The notes under the pieces are model-generated. The model was not told the DNA's origin. It did no database searches and saw only the letters and a list, made by a program, of their open reading frames with translations. A DNA stretch of 64,000 nucleotides. Origin: Solea solea. Lineage: Eukaryota > Chordata > Actinopteri > Pleuronectiformes > Soleidae. The position numbers and the translations under genes are program-made. Every line of letters begins with the position of its first letter. Position 1 is the first letter of the stretch. Positions 13,486 to 28,800 of this stretch are shown in pieces. The DNA is taken from contig NC_081149.1 in NCBI RefSeq assembly GCF_958295425.1, forward strand, positions 186,001-250,000, in the 5' to 3' direction.

Positions 13486-14507
13486 GGTTACAGAAGTATA
13501 TCTTATAAGATGTTAACTTTATTTGTGAGGTTTATGTAATGGGCGAGGAGAAAATTGAAAAAAATCAGAAAACAGCCGTATACTTGCTGAATGTGCACAA
13601 AACAGACACAAATAGAAAAACACATCCAAACAGTGAAATCATTGCAAAATCAAACACTGAGGTTACAGAAGTATATCTTATAAGATGTTAACTTTATTTG
13701 TGAGGTTAATGTTATGGGCGAGGAGAAAATTGAAAAAAATCTGAAAACAGCCGTATACTTGCTGAATGTGCACAAAAACAGACACTAATAGAAAAACACA
13801 TCCAAACAGTGAAATCATTGCAAAATCAAACACTGAGGGTACAGAAGTATATCTTATAAGATGTTAACTTTATTTGTGAGGTTTATGTTATGCGACAGAA
13901 GAAAATTGAAAAAAATCAGAAAACAGCCGTATACTTGCTGAATGTGCACAAAAACAGACACAAATAGAAAAACACATCCAAACAGTGAAATCATTGCAAA
14001 ATCAAACACTGAGGTTACAGAAGTATATCTTATAAGATGTTAACTTTATTTGTGAGGTTTATGTTATGGGACAGTAGAAAATTGAAAAAAATCAGAAAAC
14101 AGCCGTATACTTGCTGAATGTGCACAAAAACAGACACAAATAGAAAAACACATCCAAACAGTGAAATCATTGCAAAATCAAACACTGAGGTTACAGAAGT
14201 ATATCTTATAAGATGTTAACTTTATTTGTGAGGTTTATGTTATGCGACAGTAGAAAATTGAAAAAAATCTGAAAACAGCCGTATACTTGATGAATGTGGA
14301 CAAAAACAGACACAAATAGAAAAACACATCCAAACAGTGAAATCATTGCAAAATCAAACACTGAAGGCATATAACTATATCTTATAAGATTTTTACTTTA
14401 TTTGTGAGGTTTATGTTATGGGACAGTAGAAAATTGAAAAAAATCAGAAAACAGCCGTATACTTGCTGAATGTGCACAAAAACAGATACAAATAGAAAAA
14501 CACATCC

Positions 14508-15243
14508 AAACAGTGAAATCATTGCAAAATCAAACACTGAGGGTACAGAAGTATATCTTATAAGATGTTAACTTTATTTGTGAGGTTTATGTTATGCGAC
14601 AGTAGAAAATTGAAAAAAATCAGAAAACAGCCGTATACTTGCTGAATGTGCACAAAAACAGACACAAATAGAAAAACACATCCAAACAGTGAAATCATTG
14701 CAAAATCAAACACTGAGGTTACAGAAGTATATCTTATAAGATGTTAACTTTATTTGTGAGGTTTATGTTATGGGACAGTAGAAAATTGAAAAAAATCAGA
14801 AAACAGCCGTATACTTGCTGAATGTGCACAAAACAGACACAAATAAAAAAACACATCCAAACAGTGAAATCATTGCAAAATCAAACACTGAGGGTACAGA
14901 AGTATATCTTATAAGATGTTAACTTTATTTGTGAGGTTTATGTTATGCGACAGTAGAAAATTGAAAAAAATCAGAAAACAGCCGTATACTTGCTGAATGC
15001 GCACAAAAACAGACACAAATAGAAAAACACATCCAAACAGTGAAATCATTGCAAAATCAAACACTGAGGGTACAGAAGTATATCTTATAAGATGTTAACT
15101 TTATTTGTGAGGTTTATGTTATGCGACAGTAGAAAATTGAAAAAAATCTGAAAACAGCCGTATACTTGCTGAATGTGCACAAAAACAGACACAAATAGAA
15201 AAACACATCCAAACAGTGAAATCATTGCAAAATCAAACACTGA
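14508..15243. repeat. Right copy of the 1758-bp-offset segment
   Basis: Partner of 12750-13485 with the same subtype order and the same aaataaaaaaac variant. It joins at about 15240 to the acagcatataac, acggcatataac and gaaagtgctc module that is typical of the 9-mer HOR. This is a subtype junction expected from unequal exchange. Confidence 0.6.
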
Positions 15244-18200
15244 CAGCATATAACTATATCTTATAAGATGTTAACTTCATTTGTGAGGTTTATGTTATGG
15301 GACAGTAGAAAATTGAAAAAAATCAGAAAACAGCCGTATACTTGCTGAATGTGCACAAAAACAGACACAAATAGAAAAACACATCCAAACAGTGAAATCA
15401 TTGCAAAATCAAACACTGACGGCATATAACTATATCTTATAAGATGTTAACTTCATTTGTGAGGTTTATGTTATGGGACAGTAGAAAATTTAAAAAAATC
15501 AGAAAACAGCCGTATACTTGCTGAAAGTGCTCAAAAACAGACACAAATAGAAAAACACATCCAAACAGTGAAATCATTGCAAAATCAAACACTGAAGGCA
15601 TATAACTATATCTTATAAGATTTTAACTTTATTTGTGAGGTTTATGTTATGGGACAGTAGAAAATTGAAAAAAATCAGAAAACAGCCGTATACTTGCTGA
15701 ATGCGCACAAAAACAGACACAAATAGAAAAACACATCCAAACAGTGAAATCATTGCAAAATGAAACACTGACGGCATATAACTATATCTTATAAGATTTT
15801 AACTTTATTTGTGAGGTTTATGTTATGGGACAGTAGAAAATTGAAAAAAATCAGAAAACATCCGTATACTTGATGAATGTGGACAAAAATAGACACAAAT
15901 AGAAAAACACATCCAAACAGTGAAATCATTGCAAAATCAAACACTGAGGTTACAGAAGTATATCTTATAAGATGTTAACTTTATTTGTGAGGTTTATGTT
16001 ATGCGACAGTAGAAAATTGAAAAAAATCAGAAAACAGCCGTATACTTGCTGAATGCGCACAAAAACAGACACAAATAGAAAAACACATCCAAACAGTGAA
16101 ATCATTGCAAAATCAAACACTGAGGGTACAGAAGTATATCTTATAAGATGTTAACTTTATTTGTGAGGTTTATGTTATGCGACAGTAGAAAATTGAAAAA
16201 AATCTGAAAACAGCCGTATACTTGCTGAATGTGCACAAAAACAGACACAAATAGAAAAACACATCCAAACAGTGAAATCATTGCAAAATCAAACACTGAG
16301 GTTACAGAAGTATATCTTATAAGATGTTAACTTTATTTGTGAGGTTTATGTAATGGGCGAGGAGAAAATTGAAAAAAATCAGAAAACAGCCGTATACTTG
16401 CTGAATGTGCACAAAACAGACACAAATAGAAAAACACATCCAAACAGTGAAATCATTGCAAAATCAAACACTGAAGGCATATAACTATATCTTATAAGAT
16501 GTGAACTTTATTTGTGAGGTTTATGTTATGGGACAGTAGAAAATTGAAAAAAATCAGAAAACAGCCGTATACTTGCTGAATGCGCACAAAAACAGACACA
16601 AATAGAAAAACACATCCAAACAGTGAAATCATTGCAAAATCAAACACTGAAGGCATATAACTATATCTTATAAGATGTGAACTTTATTTGTGAGGTTTAT
16701 GTTATGGGACAGTAGAAAATTGAAAAAAATCAGAAAACAGCCGTATACTTGCTGAATGTGCACAAAACAGACACAAATAGAAAAACACATCCAAACAGTG
16801 AAATCATTGCAAAATCAAACACTGAGGGTACAGAAGTATATCTTATAAGATGTTAACTTTATTTGTGAGGTTTATGTTATGCGACAGAAGAAAATTGAAA
16901 AAAATCAGAAAACAGCCGTATACTTGCTGAATGTGCACAAAAACAGACACAAATAGAAAAACACATCCAAACAGTGAAATCATTGCAAAATCAAACACTG
17001 AGGGTACAGAAGTATATCTTATAAGATGTTAACTTTATTTGTGAGGTTTATGTTATGGGACAGAAGAAAATTGAAAAAAATCAGAAAACAGCCGTATACT
17101 TGCTGAATGTGCACAAAAACAGACACAAATAGAAAAACACATCCAAACAGTGAAATCATTGCAAAATCAAACACTGAAGGCATATAACTATATCTTATAA
17201 GATTTTTACTTTATTTGTGAGGTTTATGTTATGGGACAGTAGAAAATTGAAAAAAATCAGAAAACAGCCGTATACTTGCTGAATGTGCACAAAAACAGAT
17301 ACAAATAGAAAAACACATCCAAACAGTGAAATCATTGCAAAATCAAACACTGAAGGCATATAACTATATCTTATAAGATTTTAACTTTATTTGTGAGGTT
17401 TATGTTATGGGACAATAGAAAATTGAAAAAAATTAGAAAACAGTCGATACTTGCTGAATGTGCACAACAAAAGACACAAATAGAAAAACACATCCAAACA
17501 GTGAAATCATTGCAAAATCAAACACTGAGGGTACAGAAGTATATCTTATAAGATGTTAACTTTATTTGTGAGGTTTATGTTATGGGACAGTAGAAAATTG
17601 AAAAAAATCAGAAAACAGCCGTATACTTGCTGAATGCGCACAAAAACAGACACAAATAGAAAAACTCATCCAAACAGTGAAATCATTGCAAAATCAAACA
17701 CTGAAGGCATATAACTATATCTTATAAGATGTTAACTTTATTTGTGAGGTTTATGTTATGCGACAGTAGAAAATTGAAAAAAATCAGAAAACATCCGTAT
17801 ACTTGATGAATGTGGACAAAAACAGACACAAATAGAAAAACACATCCAAACAGTGAAATCATTGCAAAATCAAACACTGAAGGCATATAACTATATCTTA
17901 TAAGATTTTTACTTTATTTGTGAGGTTTATGTTATGGGACAGTAGAAAATTGAAAAAAATCAGAAAACAGCCGTATACTTGCTGAATGTGCACAAAAACA
18001 GACACAAATAGAAAAACACATCCATACAGTGAAATCATTGCAAAATCAAACACTGAAGGCATATAACTATATCTTATAAGATTTTAACTTTATTTGTGAG
18101 GTTTATGTTATGGGACAATAGAAAATTGAAAAAAATCAGAAAACAGTCGATACTTGCTGAATGTGCACAACAAAAGACACAAATAGAAAAACACATCCAA

Positions 18201-19779
18201 ACAGTGAAATCATTGCAAAATCAAACACTGAGGGTACAGAAGTATATCTTATAAGATGTTAACTTTATTTGTGAGGTTTATGTTATGGGACAGTAGAAAA
18301 TTGAAAAAAATCAGAAAACAGCCGTATACTTGCTGAATGCGCACAAAAACAGACACAAATAGAAAAACACATCCAAACAGTGAAATCATTGCAAAATCAA
18401 ACACTGAAGGCATATAACTATATCTTATAAGATGTTATCTTTATTTGTGAGGTTTATGTTATGGGACAGTAGAAAATTGAAAAAAATCAGAAAACAGCCG
18501 TATACTTGCTGAATGCGCACAAAAACAGACACAAATAGAAAAACACATCCAAACAGTGAAATCATTGCAAAATCAAACACTGAGGTTACAGAAGTGTATC
18601 TTATAAGATGTTAACTTTATTTGTGAGGTTTATGTTACGGGACAATAGAAAATTGAAAAAAATCAGAAAACAGCCGTATACTTGCTGAATGTGCACAACA
18701 AAAGACACAAATAGAAAAACACATCCAAACAGTGAAATCATTGCAAAATCAAACACTGACAGCATATAACTATATCTTATAAGATGTTAACTTCATTTGT
18801 GAGGTTTATGTTATGGGACAGTAGAAAATTGAAAAAAATCAGAAAACAGCCGTATACTTGCTGAATGTGCACAAAAACAGACACAAATAGAAAAACACAT
18901 CCAAACAGTGAAATCATTGCAAAATCAAACACTGAAGGCATATAACTATATCTTATAAGATTTTAACTTTATTTGTGAGGTTTATGTTATGGGACAGTAG
19001 AAAATTGAAAAAAATCAGAAAACAGCCGTATACTTGCTGAATGTGCACAAAACAGACACAAATAGAAAAACACATCCAAACAGTGAAATCATTGCAAAAT
19101 CAAACACTGAGGTTACAGAAGTATATCTTATAAGATGTTAACTTTATTTATGAGGTTTATGCTACGGGACAATAGAAAATTGAAAAAAATCAGAAAACAG
19201 CCGTATACTTGCTGAATGTGCACAAAAACAGACACAAATAGAAAAACACATGCAAACAGTGAAATCATTGCAAAATCAAACACTGAGGGCATATAACTTT
19301 ATCTTAAAAGATGTTAACTTCATTTGTGAGGTTTATGTTATGGGACAGTAGAAAATTGAAAAAAATCAGAAAACAGCCGTATACTTGCTGAATGCGCACA
19401 AAAACAGACACAAATAGAAAAACACATCCAAACAGTGAAATCATTGCAAAATCAAACACTGAGGTTACAGAAGTGTATCTTATAAGATGTTAACTTTATT
19501 TGTGAGGTTTATGTTATGGGACAGTAGAAAATTGAAAAAAATCAGAAAACAGCCGTATACTTGCTGAATGTGCACAAAAACAGACACAAATAGAAAAACA
19601 CATCCAAACAGTGAAATCATTGCAAAATCAAACACTGAAGGCATATAACTATATCTTATAAGATTTTAACTTTATTTGTGAGGTTTATGTTATGGGACAG
19701 TAGAAAATTGAAAAAAATCAGAAAACAGCCGTATACTTGCTGAATGTGCACAAAAACAGACACAAATAGAAAAACACAT

Positions 19780-22700
19780 CCAAACAGTGAAATCATTGCA
19801 AAATCAAACACTGAGGGCATATAACTTTATCTTATAAGATGTTAACTTCATTTGTGAGGTTTATGTTATGGGACAGTAGAAAATTGAAAAAAATCAGAAA
19901 ACAGCCGTATACTTGCTGAATGTGCACAACAAAAGACACAAATAGAAAAACACTTCCAAACAGTGAAATCATTGCAAAATCAAACCCTGAAGGCATATAA
20001 CTATATCTTATAAGATTTTAACTTTATTTGTGAGGTTTATGTTATGGGCGGGGAGAAAATTGAAAAAAAATCAGAAAACAGCCGTATACTTGCTGAATGT
20101 GCACAAAACAGACACAAATAGAAAAACACATCCAAACAGTGAAATCATTGCAAAATCAAACACTGAGGGTACAGAAGTATATCTTATAAGATTTTAACTT
20201 TATTTGTGAGGTTTATGTTATGCGACAGTAGAAAATTGAAAAAAATCAGAAAACAGCCGTATACTTGCTGAATGTGCACAAAAACAGACACAAATAGAAA
20301 AACACATCCAAACAGTGAAATCATTGCAAAATCAAACACTGAGGTTACAGAAGTATATCTTATAAGATGTTAACTTTATTTGTGAGGTTTATGTTATGGG
20401 ACAGTAGAAAATTGAAAAAAATCAGAAAACAGCCGTATACTTGCTGAATGTGCACAAAAACAGACACAAATAGAAAAACACATCCAAACAGTGAAATCAT
20501 TGCAAAATCAAACACTGAAGGCATATAACTATATCTTATAAGATTTTAACTTTATTTGTGAGGTTTATGTTATGGGACAGTAGAAAATTGAAAAAAATCA
20601 GAAAACATCCGTATACTTGATGAATGTGGACAAAAATAGACACAAATAGAAAAACACATCCAAACAGTGAAATCATTGCAAAATCAAACACTGAAGGCAT
20701 ATAACTATATCTTATAAGATTTTTACTTTATTTGTGAGGTTTATGTTATGGGACAGTAGAAAATTGAAAAAAATCAGAAAACAGCCGTATACTTGCTGAA
20801 TGTGCACAAAAACAGACACAAATAGAAAAACACATCCAAACAGTGAAATCATTGCAAAATCAAACACTGAAGGCATATAACTATATCTTATAAGATGTTA
20901 ACTTCATTTGTGAGGTTTATGTTATGGGACAGTAGAAAATTGAAAAAAATCAGAAAACAGCCGTATACTTGCTGAATGTGCACAAAAACAGACACAAATA
21001 GAAAAACACATCCAAACAGTGAAATCATTGCAAAATCAAACACTGACGGCATATAACTATATCTTATAAGATGTTAACTTCATTTGTGAGGTTTATGTTA
21101 TGGGACAGTAGAAAATTTAAAAAAATCAGAAAACAGCCGTATACTTGCTGAAAGTGCTCAAAAACAGACACAAATAGAAAAACACATCCAAACAGTGAAA
21201 TCATTGCAAAATCAAACACTGAGGTTACAGAAGTATATCTTATAAGATGTTAACTTTATTTATGAGGTTTATGCTACGGGACAATAGAAAATTGAAAAAA
21301 ATCAGAAAACAGCCGTATACTTGCTGAATGTGCACAAAAACAGACACAAATAGAAAAACACATGCAAACAGTGAAATCATTGCAAAATCAAACACTGAGG
21401 GCATATAACTTTATCTTATAAGATGTTAACTTCATTTGTGAGGTTTATGTTATGGGACAGTAGAAAATTGAAAAAAATCAGAAAACAGCCGTATACTTGC
21501 TGAATGCGCACAAAAACAGACACAAATAGAAAAACACATCCAAACAGTGAAATCATTGCAAAATCAAACACTGAGGTTACAGAAGTGTATCTTATAAGAT
21601 GTTAACTTTATTTGTGAGGTTTATGTTATGGGACAGTAGAAAATTGAAAAAAATCAGAAAACAGCCGTATACTTGCTGAATGTGCACAAAAACAGACACA
21701 AATAGAAAAACACATGCAAACAGTGAAATCATTGCAAAATCAAACACTGAGGGCATATAACTTTATCTTATAAGATGTTAACTTCATTTGTGAGGTTTAT
21801 GTTATGGGACAGTAGAAAATTGAAAAAAATCAGAAAACAGCCGTATACTTGCTGAATGCGCACAAAAACAGACACAAATAGAAAAACACATCCAAACAGT
21901 GAAATCATTGCAAAATCAAACACTGAGGTTACAGAAGTGTATCTTATAAGATGTTAACTTTATTTGTGAGGTTTATGTTACGGGACAATAGAAAATTGAA
22001 AAAAATCAGAAAACAGCCGTATACTTGCTGAATGTGCACAACAAAAGACACAAATAGAAAAACACATCCAAACAGTGAAATCATTGCAAAATCAAACCCT
22101 GAAGGCATATAACTATATCTTATAAGATTTTAACTTTATTTGTGAGGTTTATGTTATGGGCGGGGAGAAAATTGAAAAAAAATCAGAAAACAGCCGTATA
22201 CTTGCTGAATGTGCACAAAACAGACACAAATAGAAAAACACATCCAAACAGTGAAATCATTGCAAAATCAAACACTGAGGGTACAGAAGTATATCTTATA
22301 AGATTTTAACTTTATTTGTGAGGTTTATGTTATGCGACAGTAGAAAATTGAAAAAAATCAGAAAACAGCCGTATACTTGCTGAATGTGCACAAAAACAGA
22401 CACAAATAGAAAAACACATCCAAACAGTGAAATCATTGCAAAATCAAACACTGAGGTTACAGAAGTATATCTTATAAGATGTTAACTTTATTTGTGAGGT
22501 TTATGTTATGGGACAGTAGAAAATTGAAAAAAATCAGAAAACAGCCGTATACTTGCTGAATGTGCACAAAAACAGACACAAATAGAAAAACACATCCAAA
22601 CAGTGAAATCATTGCAAAATCAAACACTGAAGGCATATAACTATATCTTATAAGATGTTAACTTTATTTGTGAGGTTTATGTTATGGGACAGTAGAAAAT

Positions 22701-24410
22701 TGAAAAAAATCAGAAAACATCCGTATACTTGATGAATGTGGACAAAAATAGACACAAATAGAAAAACACATCCAAACAGTGAAATCATTGCAAAATCAAA
22801 CACTGAAGGCATATAACTATATCTTATAAGATTTTTACTTTATTTGTGAGGTTTATGTTATGGGACAATAGAAAATTGAAAAAAATCAGAAAACAGCCGT
22901 ATACTTGCTGAATGTGCACAAAACAGACACAAATAGAAAAACACATCCAAACAGTGAAATCATTGCAAAATCAAACACTGAGGGCATATAACTTTATCTT
23001 ATAAGATGTTAACTTCATTTGTGAGGTTTATGTTATGGGACAGTAGAAAATTGAAAAAAATCAGAAAACAGCCGTATACTTGCTGAATGCGCACAAAAAC
23101 AGACACAAATAGAAAAACACATCCAAACAGTGAAATCATTGCAAAATCAAACACTGAGGTTACAGAAGTGTATCTTATAAGATGTTAACTTTATTTGTGA
23201 GGTTTATGTTACGGGACAATAGAAAATTGAAAAAAATCAGAAAACAGCCGTATACTTGCTGAATGTGCACAACAAAAGACACAAATAGAAAAACACATCC
23301 AAACAGTGAAATCATTGCAAAATCAAACACTGAGGGTACAGAAGTATATCTTATAAGATGTTAACTTTATTTGTGAGGTTTATGTTATGGGACAGTAGAA
23401 AATTGAAAAAAATCAGAAAACAGCCGTATACTTGCTGAATGCGCACAAAAACAGACACAAATAGAAAAACACATCCAAACAGTGAAATCATTGCAAAATC
23501 AAACACTGAAGGCATATAACTATATCTTATAAGATGTTATCTTTATTTGTGAGGTTTATGTTATGGGACAGTAGAAAATTGAAAAAAATCAGAAAACAGC
23601 CGTATACTTGCTGAATGCGCACAAAAACAGACACAAATAGAAAAACACATCCAAACAGTGAAATCATTGCAAAATCAAACACTGAGGTTACAGAAGTGTA
23701 TCTTATAAGATGTTAACTTTATTTGTGAGGTTTATGTTACGGGACAATAGAAAATTGAAAAAAATCAGAAAACAGCCGTATACTTGCTGAATGTGCACAA
23801 CAAAAGACACAAATAGAAAAACACATCCAAACAGTGAAATCATTGCAAAATCAAACACTGACAGCATATAACTATATCTTATAAGATGTTAACTTCATTT
23901 GTGAGGTTTATGTTATGGGACAGTAGAAAATTGAAAAAAATCAGAAAACAGCCGTATACTTGCTGAATGTGCACAAAAACAGACACAAATAGAAAAACAC
24001 ATCCAAACAGTGAAATCATTGCAAAATCAAACACTGACGGCATATAACTATATCTTATAAGATGTTAACTTCATTTGTGAGGTTTATGTTATGGGACAGT
24101 AGAAAATTTAAAAAAATCAGAAAACAGCCGTATACTTGCTGAAAGTGCTCAAAAACAGACACAAATAGAAAAACACATCCAAACAGTGAAATCATTGCAA
24201 AATCAAACACTGAAGGCATATAACTATATCTTATAAGATTTTAACTTTATTTGTGAGGTTTATGTTATGGGACAGTAGAAAATTGAAAAAAATCAGAAAA
24301 CATCCGTATACTTGATGAATGTGGACAAAAATAGACACAAATAGAAAAACACATCCAAACAGTGAAATCATTGCAAAATCAAACACTGAAGGCATATAAC
24401 TATATCTTAT
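19780..24410. repeat. About 4.6-kb satellite segment, right copy of the 13,361-bp-offset duplication
   Basis: Partner of 6420-11050. Just left of it, 19144-19290 matches 6311-6457 at a different offset (12,833 bp, exactly three monomers less), so three monomers (528 bp) separate the two registers. Its right edge is close to a one-base deletion (aagtttttac for aagatttttac) at about 24412, where a further 9-mer copy begins. The near-perfect identity implies a recent event or ongoing conversion. Confidence 0.8.
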
Positions 24411-25882
24411 AAGTTTTTACTTTATTTGTGAGGTTTATGTTATGGGACAATAGAAAATTGAAAAAAATCAGAAAACAGCCGTATACTTGCTGAATGTGCA
24501 CAAAACAGACACAAATAGAAAAACACATCCAAACAGTGAAATCATTGCAAAATCAAACACTGAGGGCATATAACTTTATCTTATAAGATGTTAACTTCAT
24601 TTGTGAGGTTTATGTTATGGGACAGTAGAAAATTGAAAAAAATCAGAAAACAGCCGTATACTTGCTGAATGCGCACAAAAACAGACACAAATAGAAAAAC
24701 ACATCCAAACAGTGAAATCATTGCAAAATCAAACACTGAGGTTACAGAAGTGTATCTTATAAGATGTTAACTTTATTTGTGAGGTTTATGTTACGGGACA
24801 ATAGAAAATTGAAAAAAATCAGAAAACAGCCGTATACTTGCTGAATGTGCAAAACAAAAGACACAAATAGAAAAACACATCCAAACAGTGAAATCATTGC
24901 AAAATCAAACACTGAGGGTACAGAAGTATATCTTATAAGATGTTAACTTTATTTGTGAGGTTTATGTTATGGGACAGTAGAAAATTGAAAAAAATCAGAA
25001 AACAGCCGTATACTTGCTGAATGCGCACAAAAACAGACACAAATAGAAAAACACATCCAAACAGTGAAATCATTGCAAAATCAAACACTGAAGGCATATA
25101 ACTATATCTTATAAGATGTTATCTTTATTTGTGAGGTTTATGTTATGGGACAGTAGAAAATTGAAAAAAATCAGAAAACAGCCGTATACTTGCTGAATGC
25201 GCACAAAAACAGACACAAATAGAAAAACACATCCAAACAGTGAAATCATTGCAAAATCAAACACTGAGGTTACAGAAGTGTATCTTATAAGATGTTAACT
25301 TTATTTGTGAGGTTTATGTTACGGGACAATAGAAAATTGAAAAAAATCAGAAAACAGCCGTATACTTGCTGAATGTGCACAACAAAAGACACAAATAGAA
25401 AAACACATCCAAACAGTGAAATCATTGCAAAATCAAACACTGACAGCATATAACTATATCTTATAAGATGTTAACTTCATTTGTGAGGTTTATGTTATGG
25501 GACAGTAGAAAATTGAAAAAAATCAGAAAACAGCCGTATACTTGCTGAATGTGCACAAAAACAGACACAAATAGAAAAACACATCCAAACAGTGAAATCA
25601 TTGCAAAATCAAACACTGACGGCATATAACTATATCTTATAAGATGTTAACTTCATTTGTGAGGTTTATGTTATGGGACAGTAGAAAATTTAAAAAAATC
25701 AGAAAACAGCCGTATACTTGCTGAAAGTGCTCAAAAACAGACACAAATAGAAAAACACATCCAAACAGTGAAATCATTGCAAAATCAAACACTGAAGGCA
25801 TATAACTATATCTTATAAGATTTTAACTTTATTTGTGAGGTTTATGTTATGGGACAGTAGAAAATTGAAAAAAATCAGAAAA
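24301..25882. repeat. Extra tandem copy of the 9-mer higher-order repeat (~1582 bp)
   Basis: catccgtatacttgatg monomers at 22718, 24301 and 25883 are 1583 and 1582 bp apart with matching subtype order between them. The left duplicated segment holds only one such interval (9357-10939), so this is a tandem duplication that occurred after the 4.6-kb copy arose, or was lost on the left. Private changes here are the deletion at about 24412 and gtgcaaaacaaaag (usual gtgcacaacaaaag) near 24848. Later catccg monomers at 26587, 27994 and 29049 are 704, 1407 and 1055 bp apart, so the series continues as truncated versions of 4, 8 and 6 monomers. Confidence 0.72.
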
Positions 25883-28800
25883 CATCCGTATACTTGATGA
25901 ATGTGGACAAAAATAGACACAAATAGAAAAACACATCCAAACAGTGAAATCATTGCAAAATCAAACACTGAAGGCATATAACTATATCTTATAAGATTTT
26001 TACTTTATTTGTGAGGTTTATGTTATGGGACAGTAGAAAATTGAAAAAAATCAGAAAACAGCCGTATACTTGCTGAATGTGCACAAAAACAGACACAAAT
26101 AGAAAAACACATCCAAACAGTGAAATCATTGCAAAATCAAACACTGAGGTTACAGAAGTGTATCTTATAAGATGTTAACTTTATTTGTGAGGTTTATGTT
26201 ACGGGACAATAGAAAATTGAAAAAAATCAGAAAACAGCCGTATACTTGCTGAATGTGCACAACAAAAGACACAAATAGAAAAACACATCCAAACAGTGAA
26301 ATCATTGCAAAATCAAACACTGACAGCATATAACTATATCTTATAAGATGTTAACTTCATTTGTGAGGTTTATGTTATGGGACAGTAGAAAATTTAAAAA
26401 AATCAGAAAACAGCCGTATACTTGCTGAAAGTGCTCAAAAACAGACACAAATAGAAAAACACATCCAAACAGTGAAATCATTGCAAAATCAAACACTGAC
26501 GGCATATAACTATATCTTATAAGATTTTAACTTTATTTGTGAGGTTTATGTTATGGGACAGTAGAAAATTGAAAAAAATCAGAAAACATCCGTATACTTG
26601 ATGAATGTGGACAAAAATAGACACAAATAGAAAAACACATCCAAACAGTGAAATCATTGCAAAATCAAACACTGAAGGCATATAACTATATCTTATAAGA
26701 TTTTTACTTTATTTGTGAGGTTTATGTTATGGGACAGTAGAAAATTGAAAAAAATCAGAAAACAGCCGTATACTTGCTGAATGTGCACAAAAACAGACAC
26801 AAATAGAAAAACACATCCAAACAGTGAAATCATTGCAAAATCAAACACTGAAGGCATATAACTATATCTTATAAGATGTTAACTTTATTTGTGAGGTTTA
26901 TGTTATGGGACAGTAGAAAATTGAAAAAAATCAGAAAACAGCCGTATACTTGCTGAATGTGCACAAAACAGACACAAATAGAAAAACACATCCAAACAGT
27001 GAAATCATTGCAAAATCAAACACTGAGGTTACAGAAGTATATCTTATAAGATGTTAACTTTATTTATGAGGTTTATGCTACGGGACAATAGAAAATTGAA
27101 AAAAATCAGAAAACAGCCGTATACTTGCTGAATGTGCACAAAAACAGACACAAATAGAAAAACACATGCAAACAGTGAAATCATTGCAAAATCAAACACT
27201 GAGGGCATATAACTTTATCTTATAAGATGTTAACTTCATTTGTGAGGTTTATGTTATGGGACAGTAGAAAATTGAAAAAAATCAGAAAACAGCCGTATAC
27301 TTGCTGAATGCGCACAAAAACAGACACAAATAGAAAAACACATCCAAACAGTGAAATCATTGCAAAATCAAACACTGAGGTTACAGAAGTGTATCTTATA
27401 AGATGTTAACTTTATTTGTGAGGTTTATGTTACGGGACAATAGAAAATTGAAAAAAATCAGAAAACAGCCGTATACTTGCTGAATGTGCACAACAAAAGA
27501 CACAAATAGAAAAACACATCCAAACAGTGAAATCATTGCAAAATCAAACACTGACAGCATATAACTATATCTTATAAGATGTTAACTTCATTTGTGAGGT
27601 TTATGTTATGGGACAGTAGAAAATTGAAAAAAATCAGAAAACAGCCGTATACTTGCTGAATTTGCACAAAAACAGACACAAATAGAAAAACACATCCAAA
27701 CAGTGAAATCATTGCAAAATCAAACACTGACGGCATATAACTATATCTTATAAGATGTTAACTTCATTTGTGAGGTTTATGTTATGGGACAGTAGAAAAT
27801 TTAAAAAAATCAGAAAACAGCCGTATACTTGCTGAAAGTGCTCAAAAACAGACACAAATAGAAAAACACATCCAAACAGTGAAATCATTGCAAAATCAAA
27901 CACTGAAGGCATATAACTATATCTTATAAGATTTTAACTTTATTTGTGAGGTTTATGTTATGGGACAGTAGAAAATTGAAAAAAATCAGAAAACATCCGT
28001 ATACTTGATGAATGTGGACAAAAATAGACACAAATAGAAAAACACATCCAAACAGTGAAATCATTGCAAAATCAAACACTGAAGGCATATAACTATATCT
28101 TATAAGATTTTTACTTTATTTGTGAGGTTTATGTTATGGGACAGTAGAAAATTGAAAAAAATCAGAAAACAGCCGTATACTTGCTGAATGTGCACAAAAA
28201 CAGACACAAATAGAAAAACACATCCAAACAGTGAAATCATTGCAAAATCAAACACTGAAGGCATATAACTATATCTTATAAGATTTTAACTTTATTTGTG
28301 AGGTTTATGTTATGGGACAGTAGAAAATTGAAAAAAATCAGAAAACAGCCGTATACTTGCTGAATGTGCACAAAACAGACACAAATAGAAAAACACATGC
28401 AAACAGTGAAATCATTGCAAAATCAAACACTGAGGGCATATAACTTTATCTTATAAGATGTTAACTTCATTTGTGAGGTTTATGTTATGGGACAGTAGAA
28501 AATTGAAAAAAATCAGAAAACAGCCGTATACTTGCTGAATGCGCACAAAAACAGACACAAATAGAAAAACACATCCAAACAGTGAAATCATTGCAAAATC
28601 AAACACTGAGGTTACAGAAGTGTATCTTATAAGATGTTAACTTTATTTGTGAGGTTTATGTTACGGGACAATAGAAAATTGAAAAAAATCAGAAAACAGC
28701 CGTATACTTGCTGAATGTGCACAACAAAAGACACAAATAGAAAAACACATCCAAACAGTGAAATCATTGCAAAATCAAACACTGACAGCATATAACTATA

